Virus record (IMG/VR): IMGVR_UViG_3300003332_000039
Span: 1-48,458 of that record
Origin: a virus
Direction: 5' to 3' (one strand)
Length of the DNA stretch: 48,458 bases
A model generated the notes under the pieces. That model was given only the letters and a program-made list of their open reading frames with translations. It was not told the DNA's origin and made no database searches. Positions 40,120 through 48,012 of the stretch are shown piece by piece (the first letter of the stretch is position 1; the number at the start of each line of letters is the position of its first letter). A program made the translations under genes and the position numbers.

Positions 40120-42920
40120 CTTTTTAACTCCTTTAAAGATCCCCAATTTTTACCAATTTCTATATCCACAGGAAAACTTACCATCTTACCATAAAAATCT
40201 AACGGTCTTTCCATTTCTTTAATTATTAAATTAGTCATAACCTCAACCTGATCATCCCTTACTTCATAAACTAACTGATCATAAATGTAAAGAATGATAT
40301 TTGCATCTAAATTTAACCTCTCAACTTCATTATCAAGTTTAATCATTGCTCGATTAATTATCCCGGCTGCTCCTCCTTGAATAGGGGTGTTTAAAGCTTG
40401 TCTTTCTATTTGATTAATTTCACCCATTAAAATTCTCTTCCGTCCGAGGAAGGTTTGGGATACTCTAGTTTTTCTTGCGGTTTCTTTTACTTGCTCCTGC
40501 CAAGCGTGCAGGACTGTGTTTTTCTCAAAGAAAGCATTATCAGCTTTTTTAAAAGCTTTTAATGTTATGTCAACATTAGGACATTTCATACAAACTTTCT
40601 TAAAGGTGTTTTGAATACCTCCACCATATTGTACTCTGGCAAATTGATAAACCTTAGCTCCATCTCTTGCATCATTCCAATAAGGGTCACCGGGTTTTAG
40701 GTTAAAGAGAATTTTAGTATTTTCATCATGTTGATTAATTTCTCCTTTAATTACTGGAATTAAATTTGGTTCACCAGTTTCATGTGCAAGTACATGAACT
40801 TCTAAATTTGAGTAATCTCCTGAAATTAAAGTGTAACCTGGTTTAGCAATAAACATTTTTCTAATCTCTTTAGCCCTTTTAGGAACCTGCATTAAGTTAG
40901 GCTTGCTCATTGAGGGTCTCCCAGTTGCAGTTCCATGGGGAAGGTATGATCCATGCAATCGTCCATCTTTAGATGGTTTGTATTTTGTAAAATCATTCTC
41001 AAGTTTAAATACCTTTTTCCAGTTATTAAAAATTTTAATCCACTCTAATGTACGATTTATTGAATTTATTTCTTCAACATGCTTTTCAGTTGGTCGTTTT
41101 AACCCTTCAATCACCTCCCTTCTAGCTCTTAGGGTGATTTGGAAACTTAATATTCCATCAGCACCTACTGAAAGCTTACCGGAATCGGTTAAGGTGGCGT
41201 TAAATTTACCAACAATATAAAGAGGTTTAACTTTATCTCTTAAAATCTTAAGATCTTTTAGATCTTGGTGCACACCAGTACCCGGTTTTCGTTTTGACTT
41301 CATTCTAAAATTACCAGTACCTTCGTAAGTACCTCCACATTTAGAACAAGGTTCAAAAACATTTAACCTCATCCAGGTTTTCTTTCTACAATTTGGGCAT
41401 TTTACTTCCTCTTCTTTATGAGCTTTAAAATCCTCCAGTTGAGGAATTTTCTTAAAATTAACTGGTTCAATTCCGTAAAGGAAGTACCTCATATGATCCC
41501 CGGAACTCATGTTGAAGCTTTCAGGTAAATTCGCTTGAGTGTAAAGCTTTTCCTCAAATTTAATAACCTCTTTTTTTAATTTCCTTTTTAACTTAGCTTG
41601 AGCTTTAAGATCAAATAAGATACCATTTGATATCATTTTATCAAATACTTTTAAGCTTGGCATAGCTTCATCTTGGTAGGTTCCCTCAAGTTGATTATTA
41701 ATTAAATCTTTTTCCATTTCTGGAATAATTTGATGCAACACCACACAATCTCTTAAATTGTAAGTTCTAACTTTAACATCATCTTTAGTTAATATCATTT
41801 CCGGATCATCCCAAAAGTTTTCTTTCCAATTTGGGGTTTGACCATAAATTGAAACTATAAATCCTAAATCATGAGGAAGCTCTGGGCTAATAGAATGGTG
41901 CATAATCATGGTGTCATGTAAGACATATTTCCAGTCAACCTCTAAACCGTAAGCTCTTAACCTTGGCATGTCGTAAAGGGCATTTTGAAAAGCTAAAGGT
42001 AATTTAAAAGCTTGATTTAATAATTTTTTAACCTTAATTAAATCACTTTCAGACCAATACTGTCCACCACCTTTTTTTAACACCGGAACACAAAGCCCTT
42101 CGGATGTTGAATTAGCTAATCCGATAGTTACAATCTTACAAGTGTCCATGTTGAATCCATGTATAGTTTCTATGTCAACAGCTAAGGTTTCCCCGGAGGA
42201 TTCAACCTTTCGAATGTAAGTTTCTAAATCTCTAACACTTGGAAAGAGATTAAAATTCTCCTTTGGAGGATTCCAACCTTTAAGAGAAATTTCCTTAGCT
42301 TTTTTTAAATCTGATAACCAAACTGGTTTAAAACTAGCAACCTCCTTACCTTTAGCTACTCTAGCTCGAAAGATAAATTCTGGTGCAAAAGTTGGTACAA
42401 TCACAAAACTTCCAATTAACCTCCAAGAGGTTGGAACATTTAAACTTTTAAGCTCTAATTTTAATCCAGAATTAAGTTGGTATAAATTAATTTCATAAAC
42501 CGAACCCCTGATAGATTTAAATTTACCTTCAATTTTAAGTTGATTAGTTGGTAATTCACCTAAGGGCACAATAACTTTAATTCCCTTTTTAGCTAAAAAT
42601 TCAAGCTCCTGAAGGAATCCTTCTTTACAATGTTTAATACCATCCTCACCATCTAGGGAATCTATTTTACCCTTAGCTGGTCGACATGGTATGGTGTAAC
42701 TCAACCAAGATTGATATCTAAATATACCAACCTCATTTAAGGCCCAATTTAACAACCCACCAGCTGCACCATTTAATAATTTACCATCAAGATCATCCGA
42801 CTTACTCGGGATCTCTCCAAAGAATGCAATTTTAGAAGTAAAGCTCCCTTGACCTTGAATTTTATTCTTATCCCTAAGTGAGCATTGCTCACAAAGGGAT
42901 TTTGTTCTTTTAAATTTCAT
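40116..42920 (-). CDS. DNA polymerase I with N-terminal UDG-like and internal zinc-ribbon domains
   Basis: A 934-residue family A polymerase. Residues 1-210: UDG family 4-like, with Fe-S cysteines C10, C13, C79 and C98 and the G-A-A-G-G-L-L motif (51-57), but F-A-P (178-180) where an H-P pair is usual. 3'-5' exonuclease: D249/E251, N313...D317, Y387...D391, all kept. Polymerase: motif A D702-Y-S-N-L-E707, motif B R752...K756...F760, motif C Y880-D881-Q. A zinc ribbon (C508, C511, C525, C528) lies between exonuclease and fingers. This is the replicative enzyme. The catalytic aspartates remain, but motif C lacks the usual H and E. ATG at 42920 (GAGGT site) chosen over a TTG. Confidence 0.92.
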   Translation of the reverse strand: MKFKRTKSLCEQCSLRDKNKIQGQGSFTSKIAFFGEIPSKSDDLDGKLLNGAAGGLLNWALNEVGIFRYQSWLSYTIPCRPAKGKIDSLDGEDGIKHCKEGFLQELEFLAKKGIKVIVPLGELPTNQLKIEGKFKSIRGSVYEINLYQLNSGLKLELKSLNVPTSWRLIGSFVIVPTFAPEFIFRARVAKGKEVASFKPVWLSDLKKAKEISLKGWNPPKENFNLFPSVRDLETYIRKVESSGETLAVDIETIHGFNMDTCKIVTIGLANSTSEGLCVPVLKKGGGQYWSESDLIKVKKLLNQAFKLPLAFQNALYDMPRLRAYGLEVDWKYVLHDTMIMHHSISPELPHDLGFIVSIYGQTPNWKENFWDDPEMILTKDDVKVRTYNLRDCVVLHQIIPEMEKDLINNQLEGTYQDEAMPSLKVFDKMISNGILFDLKAQAKLKRKLKKEVIKFEEKLYTQANLPESFNMSSGDHMRYFLYGIEPVNFKKIPQLEDFKAHKEEEVKCPNCRKKTWMRLNVFEPCSKCGGTYEGTGNFRMKSKRKPGTGVHQDLKDLKILRDKVKPLYIVGKFNATLTDSGKLSVGADGILSFQITLRARREVIEGLKRPTEKHVEEINSINRTLEWIKIFNNWKKVFKLENDFTKYKPSKDGRLHGSYLPHGTATGRPSMSKPNLMQVPKRAKEIRKMFIAKPGYTLISGDYSNLEVHVLAHETGEPNLIPVIKGEINQHDENTKILFNLKPGDPYWNDARDGAKVYQFARVQYGGGIQNTFKKVCMKCPNVDITLKAFKKADNAFFEKNTVLHAWQEQVKETARKTRVSQTFLGRKRILMGEINQIERQALNTPIQGGAAGIINRAMIKLDNEVERLNLDANIILYIYDQLVYEVRDDQVEVMTNLIIKEMERPLDFYGKMVSFPVDIEIGKNWGSLKELKR

Positions 42921-43107
42921 CAATTACCTCTAATTTTAAATCTTTATCAAATATAACTGTGGGGTTTAAACTCATATTATATTCATATGGTGGGTCTTTA
43001 TCAAATTGAACCAACCATAACCCTTTACAATATTGTTCTTTGCTTTCAATTACAGTACCTGATCCTAAGTAACTATTAACCACTCTAATATTTGATTTTA
43101 ATTTCAT
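42910..43107 (-). CDS. Small hypothetical protein
   Basis: Sixty-five residues, beta-rich (V-V-N-S-Y-L-G-S-G-T-V-I-E-S, W-L-V-Q-F-D-K-D-P-P-Y-E-Y), like a small SH3-type barrel. Overlaps the polymerase start by 11 bases. No family recognised. Confidence 0.65.
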   Translation of the reverse strand: MKLKSNIRVVNSYLGSGTVIESKEQYCKGLWLVQFDKDPPYEYNMSLNPTVIFDKDLKLEVIDEI

Positions 43108-43466
43108 TTAAATACCGCCAATATTAAAGTAACCACTGTTAGTATAATAGTACTACCAATTGCTATATCTTTTTTAATTTTTAAAGTTTTAATTTCTTTA
43201 AATCTTTCAGTGCTTAAATTTTTCCACAAAGCTCTTGAGTTTAAAAGTTTTCCATAATCCTCCTTTAATAGAGGAAATTCAACCCTATATTCTTTAAGTT
43301 CAATTAAAGCTGCTTCAACTTTTTTATGATCTTCAAATTGGTAAAGATAAATAGTATTTCCTTGAGCATCTTTATCTATAGTAACCATTGAGTATAAATT
43401 ATTCGTCACCGAAAAGATCATCAAGCAAATCATTAACATTATCAATGCTTTCTTGAGGTGTTTCAT
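43104..43466 (-). CDS. Membrane protein with signal-like N-terminus and C-terminal span
   Basis: A 120-residue protein. Basic start then a hydrophobic segment (A-L-I-M-L-M-I-C-L-M-I-F-S-V) that is signal-peptide-like, a charged helical middle (E-A-A-L-I-E-L-K-E-Y-R-V-E-F), and a C-terminal span (I-A-I-G-S-T-I-I-L-T-V-V-T-L-I-L-A-V-F). AAGGA before the ATG at 43466, 68 bases inside the upstream gene. Spanin-like layout in part, but it lies in the replication arm. Confidence 0.65.
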   Translation of the reverse strand: MKHLKKALIMLMICLMIFSVTNNLYSMVTIDKDAQGNTIYLYQFEDHKKVEAALIELKEYRVEFPLLKEDYGKLLNSRALWKNLSTERFKEIKTLKIKKDIAIGSTIILTVVTLILAVFK

Positions 43467-43644
43467 TTTCTATTCCTTTTTTTATTTCATTTAAATCTGG
43501 CGATTTAGGTTTATAATCCCCTTCAGTAAAGGGATCAAAGGTTTCTTTTGGTCCTTCTTTAGAGTCTTTTCTACCCATCATAATTAGCCATCCAAAAAAT
43601 CCAACTCCTCCTAAAGCGATTAAGATATTAATTAATTGTTCCAT
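43399..43644 (-). CDS. Membrane-anchored acidic protein
   Basis: Eighty-one residues. One N-terminal span (I-N-I-L-I-A-L-G-G-V-G-F-F-G-W-L-I-M-M) followed by an acidic, disordered tail (D/E, S, P). Its 3' end is overlapped by the 43104-43466 gene by 68 bases, in another frame. The pair may work together in the membrane. Function unknown. Confidence 0.65.
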   Translation of the reverse strand: MEQLINILIALGGVGFFGWLIMMGRKDSKEGPKETFDPFTEGDYKPKSPDLNEIKKGIENETPQESIDNVNDLLDDLFGDE

Positions 43645-44215
43645 AAACTAACCTTCCTTCTTCTTGTTCTTTAAATTTCCAGATATCCTCGATATAAACA
43701 TTAAGAGCTTTCGGGTATATTCTCCAATTGTTTTTTGTCTTTTCCATAAAAGTTAAGATTTTATCTTCTTCTAAATGCCAATAAGGGTTTAAATAAAGTA
43801 CAACATTAGGATATTTAGGAATCTCAGGTTCAATTAATTTACCTTTAGGGCTTAAATAAATTATAAAATCTTCACATTTAAATGTTGGCCATATTTTTAA
43901 ATTATCAATATGAATAACTAATCGATCTATTAAAGAAAACCAAGGGTAATATTGATCCCCTGGTGCATTAACTTGGGTGTGAAAATTATTATCCTTAAGA
44001 GTCATTATTAAAGTTAACATTTGCTCGTTTAAGATAGGAGCGAAGTTGCCATTAATCTCAACCACTTTTCTTTTATTTGAATGACTTAAAATAACCTTCA
44101 TAACTTTACCAATTTGATCTTTCGGAAAAATTTGATTATCAATTTTAATTTTAAAAGCCATTACTCCTATTCCGGAACCTTCAGTTATGTTACCGTATGT
44201 TATTTTATTTATCAT
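43628..44215 (-). CDS. Protein resembling a radical-SAM (QueE-like) core that lacks the Fe-S loop
   Basis: About 195 residues from the ATG at 44215; GTG at 44227 or ATG at 44161 are other starts. E-G-S-G-I-G-V-M-A-F-K-I near the N-terminus, V-V-E-I-N-G-N-F-A-P-I-L-N-E-Q-M-L-T-L-I-M-T-L-K and V-N-A-P-G, and a late N-W-R-I-Y-P-K-A-L-N line up with the G-E-G-P.., T-G-G-E-P-L-L.., T-N-G and W-R-L..Q..H motifs of QueE-type enzymes. There is no CxxxCxxC motif. Speculative: a degenerate relative, without the radical-SAM reaction. Confidence 0.4.
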   Translation of the reverse strand: MINKITYGNITEGSGIGVMAFKIKIDNQIFPKDQIGKVMKVILSHSNKRKVVEINGNFAPILNEQMLTLIMTLKDNNFHTQVNAPGDQYYPWFSLIDRLVIHIDNLKIWPTFKCEDFIIYLSPKGKLIEPEIPKYPNVVLYLNPYWHLEEDKILTFMEKTKNNWRIYPKALNVYIEDIWKFKEQEEGRLVYGTIN

Positions 44216-44741
44216 ATTGAAGTACACTTATTGATTGAATTAAGTATGTTTTAACTCTATGTATTTCTTCTTTTTCATGCCCAACAAATATAGTGAAAGA
44301 TTCATTTTCATAAAAATTTGATGCTTTGATATTTTCAGAATTAAAAGCATCAAATTCAACTCGATAAGTTTTAATTCCTTTTAAAGTTTCAATTTCTTTA
44401 TTTAAAGCACACGTTATATTTTTGCTACTCTTTAATTCAAAATTAAGATTTTCTATCATCTTATCTTTAGCGTTTAATATTTCATCTCTTTCTCTTGCAC
44501 ATTGAATTGCTTCATCTTTCCAAGTTACTTTTCCCCAAGGATCGCTATTTTCTTTATAAGCTAAGTTAGTTAAGGTCCTAATTTTTTCTATCAACTCATT
44601 AGGAGTATACTTAAGGCCATTCCAAGCTACTTTAAAATTATTTTTATTTTTCAATTTCTTTATCTCCTTATTTAGTAATTTATTAAGTTCTCTAATTGGT
44701 AAAGGTGAGTAATCAGATGTGTACACTTTCATCTTTAGCAT
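44205..44741 (-). CDS. Hypothetical protein with coiled coil
   Basis: A 178-residue protein. Helical, lysine-rich first half; a coiled-coil section (A-K-D-K-M-I-E-N-L-N-F-E-L-K-S-S-K-N-I..L-N-K-E-I-E-T-L) then a beta-rich end (Y-R-V-E-F-D-A-F-N, S-F-T-I-F-V-G-H). AAGGA before the ATG at 44741, just after a hairpin. No family recognised. Confidence 0.65.
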   Translation of the reverse strand: MLKMKVYTSDYSPLPIRELNKLLNKEIKKLKNKNNFKVAWNGLKYTPNELIEKIRTLTNLAYKENSDPWGKVTWKDEAIQCARERDEILNAKDKMIENLNFELKSSKNITCALNKEIETLKGIKTYRVEFDAFNSENIKASNFYENESFTIFVGHEKEEIHRVKTYLIQSISVLQYDK

Positions 44742-44760
44742 TTTTTTTCCTTAATTAGGT

Positions 44761-44786
44761 AAACCCTCCCTTTAAAAGGAGGGTTT
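44761..44786 (-). terminator. Hairpin between the SSB-like gene and the next gene
   Basis: AAACCCTCC (44761-44769) and GGAGGGTTT (44778-44786), 9-bp perfect stem extended by CTTT/AAAA. No T-tract follows on the minus strand, so it may be an attenuator or RNA-processing/stability element rather than a full terminator. Confidence 0.5.
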
Positions 44787-44814
44787 AGTAATTATTTATT
44801 CATTCAAGTTTTGT

Positions 44815-45228
44815 TTAATCATTAAAAATTGAATATCCGTCAATCTGAGGACTAATTTTACCTTTGTAATTATTCATTACTATATTTGCATTTACTCTTT
44901 CACCGATCAAATCCTCTGCATCAAGATCACCAAACTCTTCAGTTGTTTTGTCAAGAGCAGCTACGAAATTTTGATACTGTTTCTTTTTAAAGGCTAAACC
45001 TTTATCTTCAAAGCCCTCAAAAGAAATATCAATAAATTCAGTATGTTCTGCTCCAACTGTACTATTACCTTTTTCATCATCCGGACCAGCTAAAACCGCA
45101 AATTCCACAATGATCTGATTCCTCTTTGGTTCTTTTTTTCTCACAGTTTCTTTTGCATTGATAATTTCAAAACTATAAAGCCCTGCTGATAATTCTATTG
45201 CATCTTTTACTGTTGGATCTACTCTCAT
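44815..45228 (-). CDS. ssDNA-binding-like protein (OB-fold, DUF669/SSB-like)
   Basis: A 137-residue acidic-ended protein. S-A-G-L-Y-S-F-E-I-I-N-A-K, I-I-V-E-F-A-V-L-A-G-P, I-G-E-R-V-N-A-N-I-V-M-N-N-Y-K-G-K and a final I-S-P-Q-I-D-G-Y resemble phage ssDNA-binding proteins (DUF669-type) found beside Sak4-like ATPases. Likely protects ssDNA during replication and recombination. Acidic middle and C-terminal ends are typical. Confidence 0.65.
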   Translation of the reverse strand: MRVDPTVKDAIELSAGLYSFEIINAKETVRKKEPKRNQIIVEFAVLAGPDDEKGNSTVGAEHTEFIDISFEGFEDKGLAFKKKQYQNFVAALDKTTEEFGDLDAEDLIGERVNANIVMNNYKGKISPQIDGYSIFND

Positions 45229-45229
45229 A

Positions 45230-45973
45230 TTATTTTACTTCCTTTTCTAAATATAACGTATCATACGATACGTTTGTTTTTATACCTTTGTATTTTAACT
45301 GACTTTTTGCATAATAATAACTAAAATTTTGGAAATGAACTATATATTCATTATCCTTTGAGGTTTTCTTTTCTTCTAAATAATAAACCTCGTTAAAATC
45401 ATGACCTACAATAAACCTATAACCTCCTATAACATTGGGATGAGCAATGAAATTACCATTTGTTTTATCTTCATCTAATTTAACACCTGCTGTTGCTACG
45501 AAATGTAAACCTATGTCTTTAACATACCTCATTATGGCCAAGAATTCATTCTTTAGGCAATCATAGTCATCCCATTCTGGTTTACCCTTTAATATATCTC
45601 TACTAACTTTTCCAGGAGCTTTTGGGTATTTAAGAATATCTATCATCATAAAATCTGATAGAGCTGTAAAACCATCCATAACAATTGTTTCTATCTTAAA
45701 GTCAAATGGTTCTTCTTTATTTTTTATCTTATGTAAGATATCCATAATTTCATCGTAGGTTTTATTTCCAGGTGTTAATTTTATTCTTGGAATTTTTTTA
45801 TCCCTTAATGTTAAACCTCCTTTATCCGTATCAATAAATAAAGGGTTCGGAAATGTTCCAGCAAAGGTTGTTTTCCCAGATCCTGTTTTACCGTAAAGAA
45901 GTAATCTTATATGGTCATCTTCAGAATCATCATAAAAACCTAACTCACCCGACCAGTCTTTTATTGTTGCCAA
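45230..45973 (-). CDS. Sak4-like RecA-fold ATPase
   Basis: A 247-residue ATPase. Walker A G28-K-T-G-S-G-K34-T35; Walker B I-E-T-I-V-M-D100; V-A-T-A-G-V near 170 fits a sensor strand. This size and layout match the phage AAA/RecA-like Sak4 single-strand annealing or recombination mediator family, which works with an SSB-like partner (next gene, 1-base gap) and an exonuclease (2751-3707). Start is TTG at 45973 with GAGGAGG upstream. Confidence 0.85.
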   Translation of the reverse strand: MATIKDWSGELGFYDDSEDDHIRLLLYGKTGSGKTTFAGTFPNPLFIDTDKGGLTLRDKKIPRIKLTPGNKTYDEIMDILHKIKNKEEPFDFKIETIVMDGFTALSDFMMIDILKYPKAPGKVSRDILKGKPEWDDYDCLKNEFLAIMRYVKDIGLHFVATAGVKLDEDKTNGNFIAHPNVIGGYRFIVGHDFNEVYYLEEKKTSKDNEYIVHFQNFSYYYAKSQLKYKGIKTNVSYDTLYLEKEVK

Positions 45974-46016
45974 TTGGTCCTCCTCGATTTTTTATTTTTG
46001 TTTTGAATTTTTTCAA
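45945..46016 (-). CDS. 23-residue basic leader-like peptide (TTG start)
   Basis: TTG at 46016 with AGGAGG seven bases upstream. It reads (M)-K-K-F-K-T-K-I-K-N-R-G-G-P-I-G-N-N-K-R and overlaps the ATPase start in another frame. It contains the ATPase ribosome site, so it may regulate ATPase translation. Not certain to be made. Confidence 0.35.
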   Translation of the reverse strand: MKKFKTKIKNRGGPIGNNKRLVG

Positions 46017-46082
46017 TTAATTTCCTCCTAAAGGTTAGATTTTATTTATTTAATTTTATTTAAAGTAAAATTTTACCTTAAA

Positions 46083-46247
46083 TTAAATTTTAAGCTTTGT
46101 CAATAATTTCTTAGGTACTTTAACATCTTTAAAATAAATACCTGTAGCATCTGGGAAGTACTCCCAGAACATACCAGATTTTAATAATTTATCATACTTT
46201 TCCTTTGAGAGATTTTGGAGTAATTTAATATCTAAAATCATTATCAT
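46083..46247 (-). CDS. Small hypothetical protein
   Basis: About 54 residues from the ATG at 46247, which overlaps the stop of the endonuclease gene (ATGA) and has AAGGAAG. Helical (I-L-D-I-K-L-L-Q-N-L-S-K-E-K-Y-D-K-L-L) with W-E-Y-F-P-D-A-T-G-I-Y-F. No family recognised. From 46017 to 46082 there is AT-rich leader with the palindrome GTAAAATTTTAC (46065-46076). Confidence 0.55.
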   Translation of the reverse strand: MIMILDIKLLQNLSKEKYDKLLKSGMFWEYFPDATGIYFKDVKVPKKLLTKLKI

Positions 46248-46525
46248 CTTCCTTCGTATTGCCACATTACAGCATTACAATAACTATGTACCGCACCTTC
46301 TGTCATACCTGTATTATGATTATGTTGTAAATGTATCGGATATTTTAAAAAATTATCCGGAAAAAAATCCCAGTTTATTTTTTTATCCGTAATATTTTTT
46401 GGTACTTCTTTATTTAAACTACAATTGCAGTATAAACATAATCCTTTTTGTTCTTTAATATATTGTTCTCGCACTACTTTTCTTTCAGTCCAGTGTAAAT
46501 TTGTGTAATTTACAGGTAGTTTCAT
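46244..46525 (-). CDS. Recombination endonuclease VII-like HNH protein
   Basis: A 93-residue protein. C30-L-Y-C33-N-C near the N-terminus, then H-L-Q-H-N-H-N-T-G-M-T-E-G-A-V-H-S-Y-C-N, the H-x-N/D-H and distal C of the endonuclease VII/HNH zinc fold. A short member (the T4 protein is longer). Likely resolves branched DNA from replication and recombination before packaging. Part of the recombination cluster with the ATPase. Confidence 0.75.
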   Translation of the reverse strand: MKLPVNYTNLHWTERKVVREQYIKEQKGLCLYCNCSLNKEVPKNITDKKINWDFFPDNFLKYPIHLQHNHNTGMTEGAVHSYCNAVMWQYEGR

Positions 46526-46660
46526 TTATTTAACCCTTTTCCCGGACCAAGTTGAATATGAATCTTTCTTTAAAATGGTGAGATATTCTAAAGCTTTATC
46601 TTTAGATTGAAAGAAAAATTCCCCAACTAATTTTCCATTTTTAAAAATTTCATAAACCAT
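46526..46660 (-). CDS. 44-residue hypothetical protein
   Basis: M-V-Y-E-I-F-K-N-G-K-L-V-G-E-F-F-F-Q-S-K then a helix (A-L-E-Y-L-T-I-L-K-K) and a basic end. ATG at 46660 directly follows the upstream stop, with GAGGT seven bases before. Looks like a small beta-hairpin plus helix. Function unknown. Confidence 0.6.
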   Translation of the reverse strand: MVYEIFKNGKLVGEFFFQSKDKALEYLTILKKDSYSTWSGKRVK

Positions 46661-46879
46661 TTAAGTTACCTCTGTAAAATCATTATAATCTTCAACTGGA
46701 TCTTCAATGTATTTGTGAGTTTTTTCCACCTTAATTCCTCTTGCATCATAAGTTGAGCCAATAAGACTTTCTAAGTCTTCTTTGGCTTCTTTAATAGTGT
46801 ATTCCCCGTTTAATATTTGAGCTAAGTAAGCGTCTGAATAAGCCCAACAGGCATTTATATCTTCTTTGGTTATTTTCAT
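46661..46879 (-). CDS. Conserved small phage protein (CWAYSDAYL family)
   Basis: Seventy-two residues: D-I-N-A-C-W-A-Y-S-D-A-Y-L-A-Q-I-L-N-G-E-Y-T-I-K-E-A, then D-L-E-S-L-I-G-S-T-Y-D-A-R-G. I recognise this pattern from hypothetical proteins of many phages. Acidic, helical. No function known. Confidence 0.75.
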   Translation of the reverse strand: MKITKEDINACWAYSDAYLAQILNGEYTIKEAKEDLESLIGSTYDARGIKVEKTHKYIEDPVEDYNDFTEVT

Positions 46880-46900
46880 AATACATTCCTTTATTTTATA

Positions 46901-47122
46901 TTATATTTCATGGGATGGTTTAGGTAACGGCATCCAGTGTGTTACATCGTTTATAGTATGAAATTTGTCATCTCCCCAATGTTGATGATATTGGAATACA
47001 GGCTGATCACTCCACTTACCTTTTGGGGTAAACATACCTGTCCACCATTCATAAGGTTTAACATAAAACACTACTTCTATTTGAGTATGTGGTAATTTAT
47101 CACTTACTTTTATCCATTCCAT
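46901..47122 (-). CDS. DUF551 family protein, second copy
   Basis: About 73 residues from the ATG at 47122 (AAAGGAGAG site); the longer GTG start lies inside the previous gene and is less likely. W-I-K-V-S-D-K-L-P, E-V-V-F-Y-V-K-P, D-V-T-H-W-M-P-L-P-K-P. Paralogue of 89-298, with an aromatic insert (W-W-T-G-M-F). Confidence 0.85.
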   Translation of the reverse strand: MEWIKVSDKLPHTQIEVVFYVKPYEWWTGMFTPKGKWSDQPVFQYHQHWGDDKFHTINDVTHWMPLPKPSHEI

Positions 47123-47144
47123 CTTATACTCTCCTTTTTTATAC

Positions 47145-47438
47145 TCATTCTTCAACACTTTTCTTTATTACTTTAAGTCGATCTTTTATATCTTGGCAAT
47201 TATTACTAATCCTTAGATTTTCTTTATTAAGCCTTTTATTTTCTGTTAAAGCTACTCTTAGTTTTCCATAGTATAAATCTGGCATAGTGTTTTTTATAAA
47301 GTCTCTCCTTGCAGCTGATCTGGCATAACCTATGATTAAGCCTGTATATAATCCCATAAAAGCAAATAAGTAAGTGAAAGACCAAAATAAATCAAACCAT
47401 GAAATATCAAATATCCTTATTACTTCGCTGAATATCAT
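47145..47438 (-). CDS. Membrane protein with coiled-coil C-terminus
   Basis: About 97 residues from the ATG at 47438, which overlaps the upstream stop (ATGA). One N-terminal hydrophobic span (D-L-F-W-S-F-T-Y-L-F-A-F-M-G-L-Y-T-G-L-I-I-G-Y), basic R-S-A-A-R-R-D, then a long charged helix (A-L-T-E-N-K-R-L-N-K-E-N-L-R-I-S). This is the layout of an i-spanin or a membrane-anchored regulator. No partner next to it. Function unknown. Confidence 0.65.
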   Translation of the reverse strand: MIFSEVIRIFDISWFDLFWSFTYLFAFMGLYTGLIIGYARSAARRDFIKNTMPDLYYGKLRVALTENKRLNKENLRISNNCQDIKDRLKVIKKSVEE

Positions 47439-47785
47439 TTTTCTTGCTCCCATATATACTTTAAGGCTTCTTCTTTTATTTGATCAAAAGTATTGTCCTT
47501 TAAGTGAAAATATTTAACATTATCCCAAAGGATGTCATAAGTTAATTCTACAGTAATATGGTTTTCTGCTTGGTTTATTGGAGATATATTTTTTTTATTT
47601 ATTCCTTCAATAGCTCTCTGAAGTAGTAGAGGATATAAGATCCATGTTTCTATTTTATGCCAATCGCAAGTTATCATTTGACTTCTGTGCCTATATTCTA
47701 CTAACTCATGGTTTATTGTGCCTGTAAATTTTAATTCAAACCCATCAGCATATCCAACCATCCATTTTATAAAGTTTATGTTCAT
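47435..47785 (-). CDS. Conserved phage hypothetical protein
   Basis: A 116-residue protein: W-M-V-G-Y-A-D-G-F-E near the N-terminus, then W-I-L-Y-P-L-L-L-Q-R-A-I-E-G-I-N, a pattern I have seen in other phage hypotheticals. C-terminal A-L-K-Y-I-W-E-Q-E-K, encoded by the ribosome site of the next gene; a relic of the same tail is at 48177-48209. Confidence 0.7.
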   Translation of the reverse strand: MNINFIKWMVGYADGFELKFTGTINHELVEYRHRSQMITCDWHKIETWILYPLLLQRAIEGINKKNISPINQAENHITVELTYDILWDNVKYFHLKDNTFDQIKEEALKYIWEQEK

Positions 47786-48012
47786 TCAATTAGCTCCTTC
47801 CATTTCTTACCTGTTGCTTTTTCTATTATGCCTATTACTTCTTTTTCGTAATAACTGTATAAATATTGTTCTTTATTCATTTTTACTAATAATTCAATAG
47901 CTTCTTTATAGTTAGCTTCAAGTTGTCTTACTTCTTCTTCTTTACAAGCGTAATAACATTTTTGTTTTGCAATTCTGTCCATGTAACAACTCTCTATAGG
48001 CTTTATATTCAT
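47782..48012 (-). CDS. Hypothetical protein, paralogue of the left-end gene
   Basis: About 76 residues from the ATG at 48012, which overlaps the upstream stop (ATGA). M-N-I-K-P, then E-E-E-V-R-Q-L-E-A-N-Y and E-A-I-E-L-L-V, helical. The region encoding VRQLEAN is 27/32 identical in DNA to positions 1-32. Function unknown. Confidence 0.65.
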   Translation of the reverse strand: MNIKPIESCYMDRIAKQKCYYACKEEEVRQLEANYKEAIELLVKMNKEQYLYSYYEKEVIGIIEKATGKKWKELIE

